Part shown: piece by piece, positions 45,090 to 57,264 of the stretch
Layout: each line of letters starts with the position of its first letter
How positions within the stretch are numbered: position 1 is the stretch's first letter
Source of the DNA: Nelumbo lutea
Lineage: Eukaryota; Streptophyta; Magnoliopsida; Proteales; Nelumbonaceae
Direction: 5' to 3'
Assembly (NCBI GenBank): GCA_022828595.1
Contig: JAKGHH010000001.1
Span: 204,185,813 to 204,249,812 of the forward strand
DNA length: 64,000 nucleotides
Position numbers and translations under genes: made by a program
Notes under the pieces: model-generated
What the model was told of the DNA's origin: nothing
The model's input: the letters and a program-made list of their open reading frames with translations, nothing else
Database searches by the model: none

Positions 45090-48000
45090 ATGGCAGGAGT
45101 TGGTCCATTGACGCAGGACTGGGAGCCCGTCGTCATCCGGAAGAAGGCTCCAACCGCCGCCGCTAAGAAAGACGAGAAGGCCGTTAACGCCGCCCGTCGC
45201 ATGGGCGCCGATATCGAAACCGTTAAGAAGTGTACGCTTTCTCCTCTCCTTTCCCCGGATTAGGGTTTACTCCTCCTGTTCCCTCTTTCTCTCTATCTCC
45301 CTCTCAATATACGTCCCTAGGTTTTTTTTTTGTTGATTGCTGAGTTTTTTTCTGTCTTGATTTCTTTTACTATTGATGTTGTTGAGCTGCAGTGTGGTTT
45401 GATGAATGAATGGGTCTGTGTCAAGAAAAACGAATTATTAAGAGACTTTTGATTATCCATCGCACCTTCATTATTTATCTTGATCTATTGATGGAGTTTC
45501 TGTTATTTCCGATTTTTTATGGATTTTGAAGCTTATAGCCAAGTATTTATGGAATACTAGACTTATCTGTCTAGGAATGATGATTGAAATTATCTTGTTC
45601 TTCTAATGTGACGTTTGTGAGCTTCTGTTTGCAACGTTCGTATTTGATCAATACTAATACCAAGGTATAAGAGGTGGATTGCGGAAATAATGAAAAAAAA
45701 GAAATCTGTTTAATGCAAAAGGAAACAATGAAAATTGAAAGGATTTAGTTGCGATGAGCCAATGATACATTTTACCAGAACTGCATCACATATTCAGACA
45801 TGGATATGGTACATATTTTAATCTTTGAGTTCGTCATGATTCATACGTGCGGTTGAGCATTCTGTAATATGTTGTATGTTAAGTGCTGTTTTCCTTTCTT
45901 TGTCTAGAGAAAAGTGTATTTTTAACTAGGGTTATTGATGATAGTACAAACGGGAGGGTTGAAGGGGTTGATCAATCCTTAATGGTGGATGGATGTAGCA
46001 GAAGGGGATCTTTATTTGATAATAAAAGGGGGATACTGTAGTCGATGAGCATATATATACACTGTTGGATAAGACTGGTGCAGTGGAAGCAGGGGTTTCT
46101 TATTGTCAGACGAGAGAGAGAGAAGGGGGGTTGACTGTTTGCATAAAGTGGGTGATAAACTATCTCACTAGTGCAGTCATTGTTTGTTTATGAACATAAT
46201 CGAACTATCTCAGTTGATTTTTCCTAATCTTTTCAGAGTTGGAACTACTCTTAATTCCTCATTAATGTGCTCATTTCTTATCATAACTTTCTTTCTTTGA
46301 CACTCAGCATCATTATATTAACTACACCATTTTTTGAACATGTTGTTTCTTAATTGACTGTCACTTTGTTCCATATAACAATTCTGGTTTTGTAGCTGTA
46401 TCATAAAAGTTTTCTTTTAGTCTCTTGGTATATGCTGGCCACACAACACACTAGATTCACCTCTCCACTTCAACCACCTTACTCTAATTCTATAGGCAGC
46501 ATCTTCTTCCATTTCCACCTCATTATGGTCCTGTGGATGATTGAGCCAAGGTACTGTAAAAAATTCTGAACATCCCTATCTTTAACAAAAGGTTGCTATT
46601 TGTTTTGTATCCAGAGGATAAATGCCAAGGTGATTCATCAAGGTTCCAAACTTTAGTTGTTTTGGGTGTTGGTGGTCTCCTCCGGCTAGTGTGCAAAGCT
46701 TATTTGCTTCTACTTACTTGAGATGGTCAAAGAAAAAGGAACGAGTGTTTTGGAGGTGTGTAAGGGTGGCTGTGAGCTGGACTATATGGAAAGAAAGAAA
46801 TGCAAGACCATTCTTAGACAAGGAAAGAAGTAGAGAAGCTGTCATTGAAATCATTATGGTGAGAGTTGTTCATTGGGTAAAATCTATGAAGATGTTTGCT
46901 GTTTTCTCAACAGGTGATGTCATGAAAAAATGGAAGTGGCTAGTTCTGATTGCCACAAACCTAATATAAGCCCTGCTTGGTCTCCTCCAGTGGTTGATTA
47001 CTACAAGTGGAACTTTGATGGGAACAGTGCAGGGTATCCAGGTGCAGGCCCATCTGGTATTGGAGGGGTGTTTTAGGGACAGTAAAGGTTTGGAATAGGT
47101 GACTCCCTAAGGACTGAGGTTATGGCTGTCATGGAAGGATTGCAAAAGGAAAAAGATCTGAATGTGAGAGAGATGATTGTAGAAGATGATTCAGAGCTGG
47201 TATTGGAGTGGTTGCAAAAGGAAGATAAAGGATTTTTGGACTTTAAATAATGAGAAAAAGAGATTCAAGTGGATGACTCAAGATATGGAAGTGCAGTTCA
47301 GTTGGGTCAAAAGGGCAGCAAATGGTTTTGCTGATGTCTTAGCAAAACAAGGGCTGGGAAGGAACCAGTTGTTTTGGGCTCAATTGTAATAGTTTTTGTT
47401 TTTGTCTGTGGAGAGTTAAGAAAGTTTACCTCTCCCTATCTTGTAATTTTTAATTATTTTTAATGAATTTCTGTTATTCATAAAAAATATGCCTAAAGAA
47501 AAGTAATTTGAAATGTTATATGGCTGAAACCTTGAGGCATATAAACCTTGAGGCATGCCAATGGTTGTGGATCCAGGTAGTACTTGTGTCCTTGATACTA
47601 TTCAATTAGCCTAGCTGTTGAAACTGTCTTTCAACTTTTGGAAATGAATTGATGTCCATGCCTTTGATATTGATCTTTGAGACACATGCAGAGTGGTGAG
47701 CCACTTCCCCTTGTCAACTGTCAAATTAGGTTTGTTCTCTCATTATTGTTCTTGTAATTATTTTTAGGTGCCCTAGTTTTTATTTTAAGTTGAAATGATT
47801 CCTTCTGCAATGCTCATTGGCTTTCTATGTATTAATCTTCCTGTTTATTATTATCTAACTCTGACAATTTTGATCACTTGTTAGACATTTGCAGTTATAT
47901 ATATTTTATTTTCTTTGAGCATGGTTCATAGTATTAATGATGGATGTTTTACTTCCACTTCTTATGCTTGTTTTCCTTTGTTATTTTCTTACAGCCAATG

Positions 48001-51000
48001 CAGGGACAAACAGAGCTGCCTCTAGTAGCACTTCTCTCAACACAAGGAAGCTTGATGATGAGACTGAAAATCTTGCTCGTGAGTACTTGAGTGCTTTTTG
48101 CTCTAAATTTGCATGATAGAGTTAGGATAATTGTTTTTAGGTGGTGGTTGTTTCCATTTTGATAGAACCGGTTATGTCTCTGAAATTTGAAAGTTCTTAT
48201 GTAAAATCTAGGGCAAGAGTTATACTTGAGATGATATATTATTTGATTTGTTTTCGACTTGTAGTTGGTTAGCAGCTGCTATTTGCCAGTTGTTTTTCAA
48301 ATTGTAAAGGTGAATAAGCATTGCTTGTGTTTCCTAGTCATTCTATGTCTAGGAATTTGTTGTGTTTCCTTTTATTAATAAAATTTTACCTTGCGTTTCA
48401 AAAAAAATGCATTGCTTGTATTTTTACATGGATCATACTCTTATCTGAGTTATCGTAAAGGGAATTTATTTTTTCTTAATTTGTTATGGATAATTGAGGA
48501 TACTATGTCATAATATTCAATCAAGTCCAAAGTCCTTGTTGTGCCAAAGTGGTTGGAGTGACTGGTTAGCATGTCATAACACAACTAAGTTATCACCTAG
48601 GGAGCCCAATGAAGTGAACCTCCTCCTTGTCAATTACCAAATCTATTGACAACTTATCTCTTATTAAAATATGAGTGCTTCATTGAAATAGTGGAAAGAG
48701 GTCTTACTGTAAAAGTATTTTGTGTTAAGGGTCAAAGAGTTGGAATATGCTTTAGTATTTATTCACTTCTGACTCATTCTTCTATGCAGCTTAGGTGTTA
48801 GGTCTTCAATATAATCTTTACAAAATAGGAAGAAAAAAAAACAAGTGTTTTTCCACTAACTTTTGAAATTCCCTATGCTTGTGAGCTACTCTCTTAATTA
48901 AATTGTAGTCATTCAGGAAACAACATGGTGTTATCAAGGTGCCTGGCTGCCTTGAATTCTTTCTTCAAGACCAAACACACCTTGATTAGGAATCAATCCA
49001 AGGTGTGGCTAGGGATCTATCCAAAAAGGCTGGCCCAAAAAATACAGCTTCCAATTCTTTGGTTATTCCACAAGTAGGGAATTCTGGCTGATGTAATTAT
49101 TTATACACACACCTACACTATCGCCTATTCCATGGTTAAGTTGAATTTTATGGTTTTATATAAGTAGCAAATCAATAGGGTTTCTCACATGTAAAGGATG
49201 GTGATAAGTAGATTTCTGTCTGATGGTGTTAAGTAGATTTCAATCTAATTACCATAAAGCACCATGTCATCTGGTGGTTACCCTCATTGAACCATGATCT
49301 TTTTTAACTTGGTTTTGTGGCTGAATAGAGATGCCATCAATAATCTTGTTTGTGAGGTTACATGTGAGTTCTACTCTATAGTCTATTTCTATAGTCACTC
49401 TATACAGATCCTCCCTCCTTTTTCTGATATTAAACATTTGTCATATGTGTATATTGTTTTGTTGGTTAATCATTTCCCTTGGGTAATTAAGTGTTGCAGA
49501 CTTGTTTAATTGAGGCTGGGATTTTCTTATTTGGAACTGGTTATAGATTCCCATGCATATGTCATCTTTATATATGTTAATATATGATAAAATAATTGAT
49601 TCATTGCAACTAGATATGGTCATTGCCAATTTTTTTTTTCAACTAGTTGAGTGACACGTGTAAGAGGTCATTGAAAGGGGAGAGGAAATGAAATAATGAA
49701 TACAGATTGGGTGGCTGCAGTCAAACAGCTTGGGGATTTGGACACAGACAGTTTACAAGGTAGATTAGGGCTTCTTATGGGGTGAGTGTATGAAAAGGGA
49801 TCATGAAGTTCAACCAGGAATTCAAAAATCTGACAAGCTTTCTAGTAGGATGATTGGAGTGGGATGGGCAAATTGAATGAGCTGTGTCCAAGGCTATATA
49901 GGCTGACTGAACCTGAAGTTTCTATCAGCCTGTGTTATGAAAGGAGAAGGGATCAACTGGTTTGGTGCCCAAAATTCAGAAAACCTTTGTTAGATAGAGA
50001 GTTTGAAGAATGCATTACATTATTGGAGAAATTGGAGGAGGTGAGAGTTTCAGCTCAGTCAACTCAAGGGATGAACTATGGTGGAAGGAGTGCTTAAATG
50101 GGAAGTTTACTGTGAAGTCTTGCTATCTTTCTCTCTGTACGGTTCTTTCAGATTCAAGTCACATTGATGGAGTGTGGGGGAATTCGATCCCTCCCAGGGT
50201 TGAAGCATCCGGATGGTTGGTGGCGATGGATAATATCTTGACTGCGGATCACATCTGAAATCCAGGGGCTTCAACTTGTCTAATATGTGCTTCATGTGCA
50301 AAGAAAAAGAGGAAGATGCTAGCCATTATTTTTCTCATGCAAGATAGCTGTATTTTTATGGAAGCTGTTTGCTGCCATGCTTGGAGTTAGGGACTATAGT
50401 TGAGTTTCTCCTGCTGAGATCTTCTCTTCATGGCCAGAGATAAGAGGAAACAAGAAAGCAAAGGTGATTTGGAGCTGTATTCTATTTGCAATATGCTGGA
50501 ATATATGGAAGAAAAGGAACAGAAGAATTTTTGAAGACAAATTGCACAATGTGGATAAAATTGTGGAAGCTGTCAGCAAATATGTTGCAGACATGGTATT
50601 AATATTACCAGAATTTAGACAAATAACAAGGGAGGATCTGGGGGATAAGCTTGTGGAAGTGTTGCGGTTTCAAATTTGTAATGTGGAAAATATTGGTTGA
50701 AGTTTTTTTGTATTTTTTTATGCTGTTGTAAGTGGTGATACCTTATCACCTTTCAGGATTTTTCTTTCTTTAATGAAAGTTTATTTTTACCTTGAAAAAG
50801 GGAAATAAATTGTATAGCAATGGAGGTTTGGCTTTGTTTAGGTGGACTATGGAGATCGGCAAATGGATTAACTGATACTTTGGCAAAGCAAGAGACCTTC
50901 AGGTATAATTTGCTTTGGGCAGTTTTGAAATATTGAGATGAATCTAAATCTTGGAGTCAACACTCTTGTCTTGGGTGGTTGACGGCGTACTCCTTTAATT

Positions 51001-53547
51001 GTTTCATTAATGAAAGTTACTGTTCTGAGAGATTCACCAAACGACTGGCAAATTGGAAGAGAAACTACATTCCATTGGGGAGGGGCAGGATAACCCTTAA
51101 AAAGTCAACACTGGCCAATTTACTAGTGTACTTCCTTTCTACCTTCAGAATTCCAGTGAAAGCAGAAATCCAGTTAGAGAAGATCACGAGGGGCTTCTTG
51201 TGAGTACTAGGGGGCACTAAGAAGGATCACCTAGTGAAGTCGGAGATGGTCTCTAGGTGTAGAGATGATGGAGGCTTAGGAATAGGAAGTATCATGTTAA
51301 GAAATACAACCTTGTTGGGAATATGATTACGGAGATTGCCGCTGGAACAGTATAGATTCTGGTACAGCGTTATAGTGAGCATTCACGGATTGGTAGACAA
51401 TGGTTGGGATGTGGGTCTCGATCCTAGGGCTTCTCGTTGCTCTTCTTTGAAAGCAATTTGTGGTAGCTTGCCTTTATGATTCCTTCAAATTTGATGCCTA
51501 TGCAGGAAACAAAGTGTTGTTCTGGGAAGATGTTTGGGTAGGGGAGAGTGCCCTTAGTGATAGATTCCCCTCTATTTATTCACTTTCAGAGAATACAAGA
51601 AAAGTAACCTCTTTGTTTTATATTAATAATTCATGGGACTTGGGACTTAGGAGAGGGCTAAGGGAGTTAGAAATGGCAATTCTGGATGAACTTGTTACTC
51701 TTTTAGGGTCAACCTATTTGGATCAATCCTCTCCAGGTAGTAGAATTTGGAAATGTTCCTTGTTTGGAGTCTTGTGCCTCTTTTTTTCAGGCCCTTCAGT
51801 CTTCTAACATTGCAGGGACTTTTCTGTCAAAGGTGTGGTCTTGTACCCCCAAATAACTCGTAATTGAGAAGATTAATTATGGTGGGGATTTATAACCATT
51901 CACTAATCTCGCCTTGGCACCTTGAAAACTATGGTGGGGACTCTATTTTACTCCTCTCAAACAAACAATCTTTCTACTTTCATTTTCTCATGTAAGGCAA
52001 GGACCAAATCATTTTTAATTCCAACTTTACTCCCAATCATAGTTGTCAAGGCGACGCCTAGGTGACAAGGTGCCCTTGGAGGCTTGCCTTGCCTAATCGC
52101 CAAGTAGTTTTCTATAGCGTGTTATAAAAAACTTTTATATTCTTAATTTTTTGAGGTTATAATTATAAAATAGACATTTTTAAACTAAAATGTTCATTGT
52201 GTGTTTATATACTGATTTATTTATATTATTTTCTTATTTGTTAGGGTTTAATGAACACAAACATTGCTAAATGCTGTATTGAACCCTCAAAGACTTCAAA
52301 ACCTGAACCAATACGCAAGGAAGAACATAAAATATTGTCAAATCAACACAGAAATAGGGGTTCAGCCCCTATATTTTTTTAATTTTCTTTTCTTTCTTCT
52401 CATGAATATGTTGATTTTCTATACTTTAACATGAAGTTTATACTTTTATTATGGATATTCATTAAGGAAATATGATTATTGAACCTAGGGAGCTACCATA
52501 GGATACATGTTTTTACTTAAAAAAAATCCATCGCCTAGGCAACAAGGCGCCCCGTCACATAGCCTTGCCTTGCCTTGGTGCCTTAAAACTATGCTCCCAA
52601 GCAAACAAACAAAATCAAACATGAAAAACAGATGTAAAGCATAATTTTCACTCGTTCTCCCTATGTTTGTACTTCCAAAATGGAGCCTAAAAGATTTATT
52701 ACTGGGCTGCTGTTGTACTCCAGCTCTTGCTTACACTCCCACTCCTCCCTACTCAATGTTCTGTTGACATAGGCTTTGTTTGATCAGGGGAAGGTGGACT
52801 AGATGTTATACAGTGAGTTGATGTGCCGTTGCTTAGGACAACATTGGACTTGGTGTTCCATGGTTCAATTAAGTTTCCATTGTTTTGTAGGTAACGATTA
52901 ATAGTTAAATGGAAATACTTAATATTGATGGACTTTGGTGCATGGAAGTATGGTCACATAGCGTTGGAACTTTTGTAATTAGAAACTCATTTCCAACGTG
53001 TTGGCTTTGTCAACTAATACTTTGACCCACTTTCCAATCCGTTATCCTTGTCAATTATTTTGATACTGTTTGTTTCACCATCTCTTTTGGCTAATGTTTA
53101 TTCTTTAGTGAGGTAACGTGTATTTCAGACCTAAATTTAATGCATCTTTTTTTGGATGTAGATGGGCGTGTACCCACTGAGTTGAAGAAGAACATCATGC
53201 AAGCTCGAATGGACAAGAAACTCACCCAGGCCCAGCTTGCACAGGTCTCTCTCTCTCTCTCTATATATATATATGCACACACACACATATGTATGCATGT
53301 ATGTATGTATGTAGCAAGAACATTTTTCTGTGTATTGTGCACATGTATGCTCTTTGGACTTCTTTGTGCTTGTATCCTCAAATAGAAAAAAAGGAAAAAT
53401 GAAATTGAGCTGTGGTTCTACGTGCAGATGATTAATGAGAAGCCCCAAGTGATTCAAGAGTATGAATCTGGAAAAGCCATCCCAAATCAACAGATAATTG
53501 CCAAGCTAGAGCGGGCTCTTGGTGTGAAACTTAGAGGAAAGAAGTAA
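45090..53547 (+). CDS. MBF1: Multiprotein-bridging factor 1 (MBF1a/b type)
   Basis: Exons 45090-45231, 47995-48078, 53162-53244 and 53428-53547 give 142 residues, the usual length for plant MBF1a/b. The N-terminal MBF1 domain covers exons 1-2 ([46 protein letters not shown]). The Cro/C1-type helix-turn-helix covers exons 3-4 ([54 protein letters not shown]). MBF1 is a conserved nuclear coactivator that bridges TBP and transcription factors; in plants it acts in stress and development. The first two introns are 2.8 and 5.1 kb and full of LINE remains plus a MITE. The third is 183 bp and starts GTCTCT inside a CT repeat. HGRVP replaces the more usual HDRVP/HERVP. The ATG is supported by family alignment. 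Confidence 0.95.
46685..47495 (+). mobile_element. 5'-truncated L1-type LINE fragment in MBF1 intron 1
   Basis: Reads [20 protein letters not shown] and [19 protein letters not shown] (end of ORF2). It then has a plant LINE RNase [54 protein letters not shown] and [20 protein letters not shown]. It ends in ATTTTTAATGAATTTCTG...CATAAAAAAT, a LINE-like 3' tail. Stops and frameshifts are present. Confidence 0.75.
48329..48408 (+). mobile_element. 80-bp LINE tail insertion in MBF1 intron 2
   Basis: A short segment with TTTATTAATAAAATTTTACC and an A-run is flanked by direct repeats GCATTGCTTGT at 48318-48328 and 48409-48419, extending to 15 bp with one mismatch (GTATTT/GTGTTT). This is the mark of target-primed reverse transcription by a severely truncated LINE. 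Confidence 0.65.
49846..50800 (+). mobile_element. LINE ORF2 C-terminal fragment in MBF1 intron 2
   Basis: Frames give [16 protein letters not shown], then [20 protein letters not shown] (zinc-binding zf-RVT region), [20 protein letters not shown] and [16 protein letters not shown]. It is broken by stops and shifts. It ends with TTAATGAAAGTTTATTTTTACC and an A-rich tail near 50800. Confidence 0.7.
50820..51830 (+). mobile_element. Further LINE fragments in MBF1 intron 2
   Basis: 50830-50935 reads [15 protein letters not shown] (end of RNase H). 51018-51210 reads [33 protein letters not shown] and [14 protein letters not shown] (end of reverse transcriptase). 51490-51740 reads [20 protein letters not shown] and [14 protein letters not shown]. 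The order (RNase H end, then reverse transcriptase end) shows two different LINE copies placed next to each other. Confidence 0.65.
52038..52593. mobile_element. hAT-type MITE in MBF1 intron 2, CAAGGCG motif arms
   Basis: Inverted ends CATAGTTGTCAAGGCG / CCTTAAAACTATG with the 8-bp duplication CTCCCAAT (52030-52037) / CTCCCAAG (52594-52601). Arms repeat GCCTAGG, CAAGGCG and CTTGCCTTG around an AT-rich centre. Confidence 0.8.
53245..53312. repeat. Compound microsatellite at the MBF1 intron 3 donor
   Basis: (CT)n, (AT)n, (CA)n and (ATGT)n follow without a gap from the exon 3 end. The first GT of the intron is part of GTCTCTCTCT. Confidence 0.9.
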
Positions 53548-54869
53548 AACGAGTTGTATGTAGCAAATCATGGGGAAACGGTTCAGTAGGTCTGGATGGA
53601 TGCTTCTTTAATGTGTAGTTTTGAGCATCTCAGTAGTATTATGAAATCTTTGATGCCTGTGTATTTCCTCTCTGTCAGTCATGTCTGAGGAACTCTCAGT
53701 CTCTTTATCACTCAAGGTTGTTTGGTCTAACAAGTGATGTTTGTTCCTCTGGTCCATATTGATACAGTTCGTTAAACTCTTTCTCGGTCTTGGTTGTGTG
53801 AATATAATCTATGAATAATATTGTGCAGAAATTTCCATATAAAATCTAAAAACAGAAGAAAAGGGAGAATGACGGTTCAGCCCAGGGTTAGAATTTTTAG
53901 GCCCAAAGTATAGTTGGGGTGGGTGCCAGCTTGGAATTGATGCCAATTCACAGGCGGGCATTGGTGTGTAGAGTGGAGGTTTTTGACCTTTGAACGTTTA
54001 TAGCTCTGCAGTGGAAATCGGGAATCAACGGAAAAAAAATCCGTAAAAACCGTTGGTCGGTAGACGGTTTTTCCTCGTGCCTCGTCGGCGCATAAAGAAA
54101 TTTTAGTTAGATATCCATGATGACACCAACCTGCGTTTAATGAATAGAGGAGACTTTATTTTAGAACCATAAAGTTATACACACCACTGTCGAATGCGAG
54201 GCTAATGCATTTTCGGAGTCCTTGAAGATTATTGTGGATCTCAACCTTTTCATGTGCAGATTGAAGGGGGACGTGTTTATATCATTCAAGCCTTGTTGAG
54301 AGCAGGGTTCACGGAAGCTCATTTCTATTATTTGTTTTGTTTTTGTTTTTGTTTTTGTTTTTTAAATCTGGCACAGGGGGGTCGGTTTAAGGCCTGTCTC
54401 TACCCCCTGAACCGGGTTAAATCCCAAAACACCCCCTGTATATTGGGAAGCTTCCGATATGTATTGAAATGTCCGGTCTTGGTTGGGAGAGATCTCTCCT
54501 CTGCTCGAACAATTTCTAATCATATAGGATACAAAAAGAAACTTCAGATATTTGACATCATTTTCTTCGAATAAGATCTCAATTCCAGCTATGGTTTTAT
54601 TAGATATCAACTAGAATTCATCTTTCTTCCGATCTGGTTCCTTCACCATTGCGAACTCCAGTTAGATTCAGGCCTGATACACTTTAATTATTGGGTGAAT
54701 TCAAGTACTCTCTTTGGATTCATGAAACATCTCTTATAGATATTGGAAGATACAAAAGATTCTTCTAATGTATCATTTTTGGGTCTAAAGGAATGGGTAT
54801 GGGAAGAAGCCCTATCAAATAGAGATTTTTTTCGACCATATTTTGATTATTAATACGGTATATAGGGAC
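53548..54869. other. MBF1 3' UTR and spacer
   Basis: The 3' UTR probably ends near the AATAAT-containing stretch at 53800-53830. A (GTTTTT)n run lies at 54328-54362. No further gene is seen up to the LINE. Confidence 0.5.
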
Positions 54870-55179
54870 CAATAAATTGGAACATTAGGGGTGCCGGTAA
54901 GCCTCATCTCAGACACCATGTGCTTGAGATTTTAAAATAGAAAGGCTTGGCATTGTTCTCATGTAGTGGATTCTATCAATTTTATTAGGTGTTTATGGAT
55001 TATATGGTATTCCAATCAATGCTCTATCAGAGTTATTTTGCCAAATGATAGAATTGTGCATGCTTTAATTAGTGACTTAACAACTAGTAAATCTTGGTTT
55101 TAAACCCTTGTTTGTGCCCCTTGTGTTGATCCAAGCAATTTGTTATATGAGATTGGATTAAAGAAATTGCTAAGCATCG

Positions 55180-55675
55180 TAGGGATGCAAACAGATCGGA
55201 TTGGATTCAAATCAAGGTATGCCCGAATTTTATCTAACATTGTTCATGTCCAATCCGATCCGTTCCGAAGATCTAATCGGATTTGATAGGATTTGATCTG
55301 AATTCAAATCCTATTGGATCTGATTTGGTCCGATTTGTTTTCTTTAAAAGATAATAAATTATATACCAATTTAAATAAAGAAAAAACAAAAATATAAGTA
55401 TTTTTTAATTATTTTCATCATATATATACATGTTTTTTTATAAAAAAATAAATAATATAACAAATTTATAAAAATACAATAATAATAATATATTTATAAA
55501 TAAATAAATAACATATATATGTATTATATATACATATCAGATCTAATATTCTAATCTTCTCGGATTAGATAGGGGGTGATCCGAATTTGATTAGAAGATT
55601 TGACTAGGGGTGATCCAAATTCGACCAAATAGGATCGGATCTGATCCGATCCATTTGCACCCCTAGAGTATGGTG
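55180..55675. mobile_element. hAT-type MITE with GGATCGGATTGG motif arms
   Basis: Starts TAGGGATGCAAACAGATCGG and ends CCGATCCATTTGCACCCCTA. Flanks AAGCATCG / GAGTATGG match at 5 of 8. Arms repeat GATCCGAT/ATCGGATC; centre of AT runs. It sits in the LINE. Confidence 0.7.
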
Positions 55676-55975
55676 CCTAATGTGAGATTTCAATTCTTTT
55701 AGAAATAGTTCTAATAAAATTGGTAAAGTGTGATGCCTAGCCAAACTCAGTGATTTAATAATCTCTTCAATCACTGTATCCTCATTAATATGGATTGGAT
55801 ATGAAAGGTATACAATATAAATGGAAAACTTATACCACCAAAGAAAATTTTGATTTGGTTCTTACTAATAAAACTTGGAGGTGTGATTTTCCTAAGAGCA
55901 ATCTCTCTTCCGACTATACTGCTCTCCTCCTCACAAACCTCCCTTACTCTAGCTAAACCTTTTCGATTTGAGGTC

Positions 55976-56101
55976 ATAGTTTGAGAGCAAAATAATTTAT
56001 GAGGAAAAGAAATTGTAAACGATAACGTGCATGGTGGGGTTTATAGTTTGAGAGCAAAATAATTTATGAGGAAAAGAAATTGTAAACGATAACGTGCATG
56101 G
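55976..56101. repeat. 59-bp tandem duplication across a copia LTR boundary
   Basis: 55976-56034 and 56043-56101 are identical, separated by 8 bp. Each holds LINE flank, the copia target duplication GAAAT and the first 21 bp of the LTR (TGTAAACGATAACGTGCATGG). It therefore arose after the copia insertion. Confidence 0.9.
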
Positions 56102-56303
56102 CACATACACTGACCTCCTTGTAGATAATCCTTATCTCTGTAGGTTATATCCATAAAGGATAAACTTATCCTAGTAAGATAAACTCTATCCCAATTAGGA
56201 TTCTATCTAACCTATCCTAACTAGGATAGGACTTACCCACTCTTGTACTCTATAAAAATCAGTAGTGAAAGACAAACAAGGTAATTCGACCATTACTTTC
56301 ATA
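56081..56303 (+). repeat. Copia 5' LTR
   Basis: 223 bp, TGTAAACGATAAC...CATTACTTTCATA. Shares blocks with the 3' LTR (GTAGATAATCCTTATCTC, GATAAACTTATCCTAGTAAG, GAAAGACAAACAAGGTAATT) but contains a segment around 56140-56240 that is missing there. Confidence 0.88.
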
Positions 56304-56392
56304 TGGTATTAGAGTCATAAGCAGTTCTTTGTTTTTTTTTTTTTTTCTTTTTCTCTTCTTTTCAAGCAGTTCTTTTTCTTCAGGTTTTTGTC

Positions 56393-57195
56393 ATGTCTTC
56401 CAGCATGTCTACCAGTTCGATCAATCAAATAAACTTCGGAGCATCGGGGAATCATATTCCTCATTTGATTTCGGTTCGGTTGGATGATTCCAATTATATT
56501 GTATGGCGCTTTCAGGTTGAAAATGCCCTTCTGGGCCTTGAGCTCCTCGGATATGTCGATGAGACAACCCCTTATCCATCTGCCTCGATGACAAAACCCT
56601 ATACACAATGGGTTAAGCAGGATCATTATATTTTCAGTTGGCTATTATCTTCTCTAACGAAAATAGCACTAGCACAAGTCATGGGAAGCAAAACCAGTAA
56701 GGATGTTTGGGAAACCCTTGAGAGTCTTTATTCTCCTCGGGGAACGGCTAGTGTTGCCCTCAGAAACAAACTCGAAGCACTGTGAAAGAATGATCTCTCA
56801 AGGTACTTGGTGACAAGCTAGCCGCAATTGGAGAGCCTTTGACAAATTCGTAGTTAATTCATCATGCCCTCAATGGCCTCAGTCTAGAGTATGATGCTTT
56901 CTTTACAACTATCATTACCCAAACAGATGAATTACCATTTGCTAGCTTACAATGTATGCTTCTCACTCATGAAGATCATTTGCTTCATTTAGTAACTACA
57001 CATGCTACCTCTCCTTTTGTGAATCTTGCCTCTAAAGGGAAAGACTCCAAGAAATATAATAAAGTTGATCTACCTCAAACGGGTAATGGATCCACCAAAC
57101 CCTCAAAATATAGCAATAACCCCTACCAGATTTGTGGAGGACAAAATCATTCTACTAGTACTGTCGAAAACTCCTTGCACATATTGATAGTCTGA
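56393..57195 (+). pseudogene. Copia gag
   Basis: From ATG at 56393 the frame reads through a UBN2/gag-type region (LDDSNYIVWRFQVENALLG, KTSKDVWETLESLYSPRGTA) to a stop at about 56785. It continues in other frames (LGDKLAAIGEPLTNS, TTIITQTDELPFASLQCMLL) to a degenerate zinc knuckle (CGGQNHSTSTVEN), ending at about 57195. Structural particle protein; broken here. Confidence 0.8.
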
Positions 57196-57264
57196 AGAAC
57201 CCTAAATGACCACAATCCCTGGCGTTTACGGCTACTTCCAGCAACAACAAGCAGAATATAGATA

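Noticed and set aside
53140..53385. Open frame continuing from MBF1 exon 3 into the microsatellite
   Set aside because: It encodes repeat-derived residues, and exon 4 is clearly the true continuation. At most an intron-retention product.
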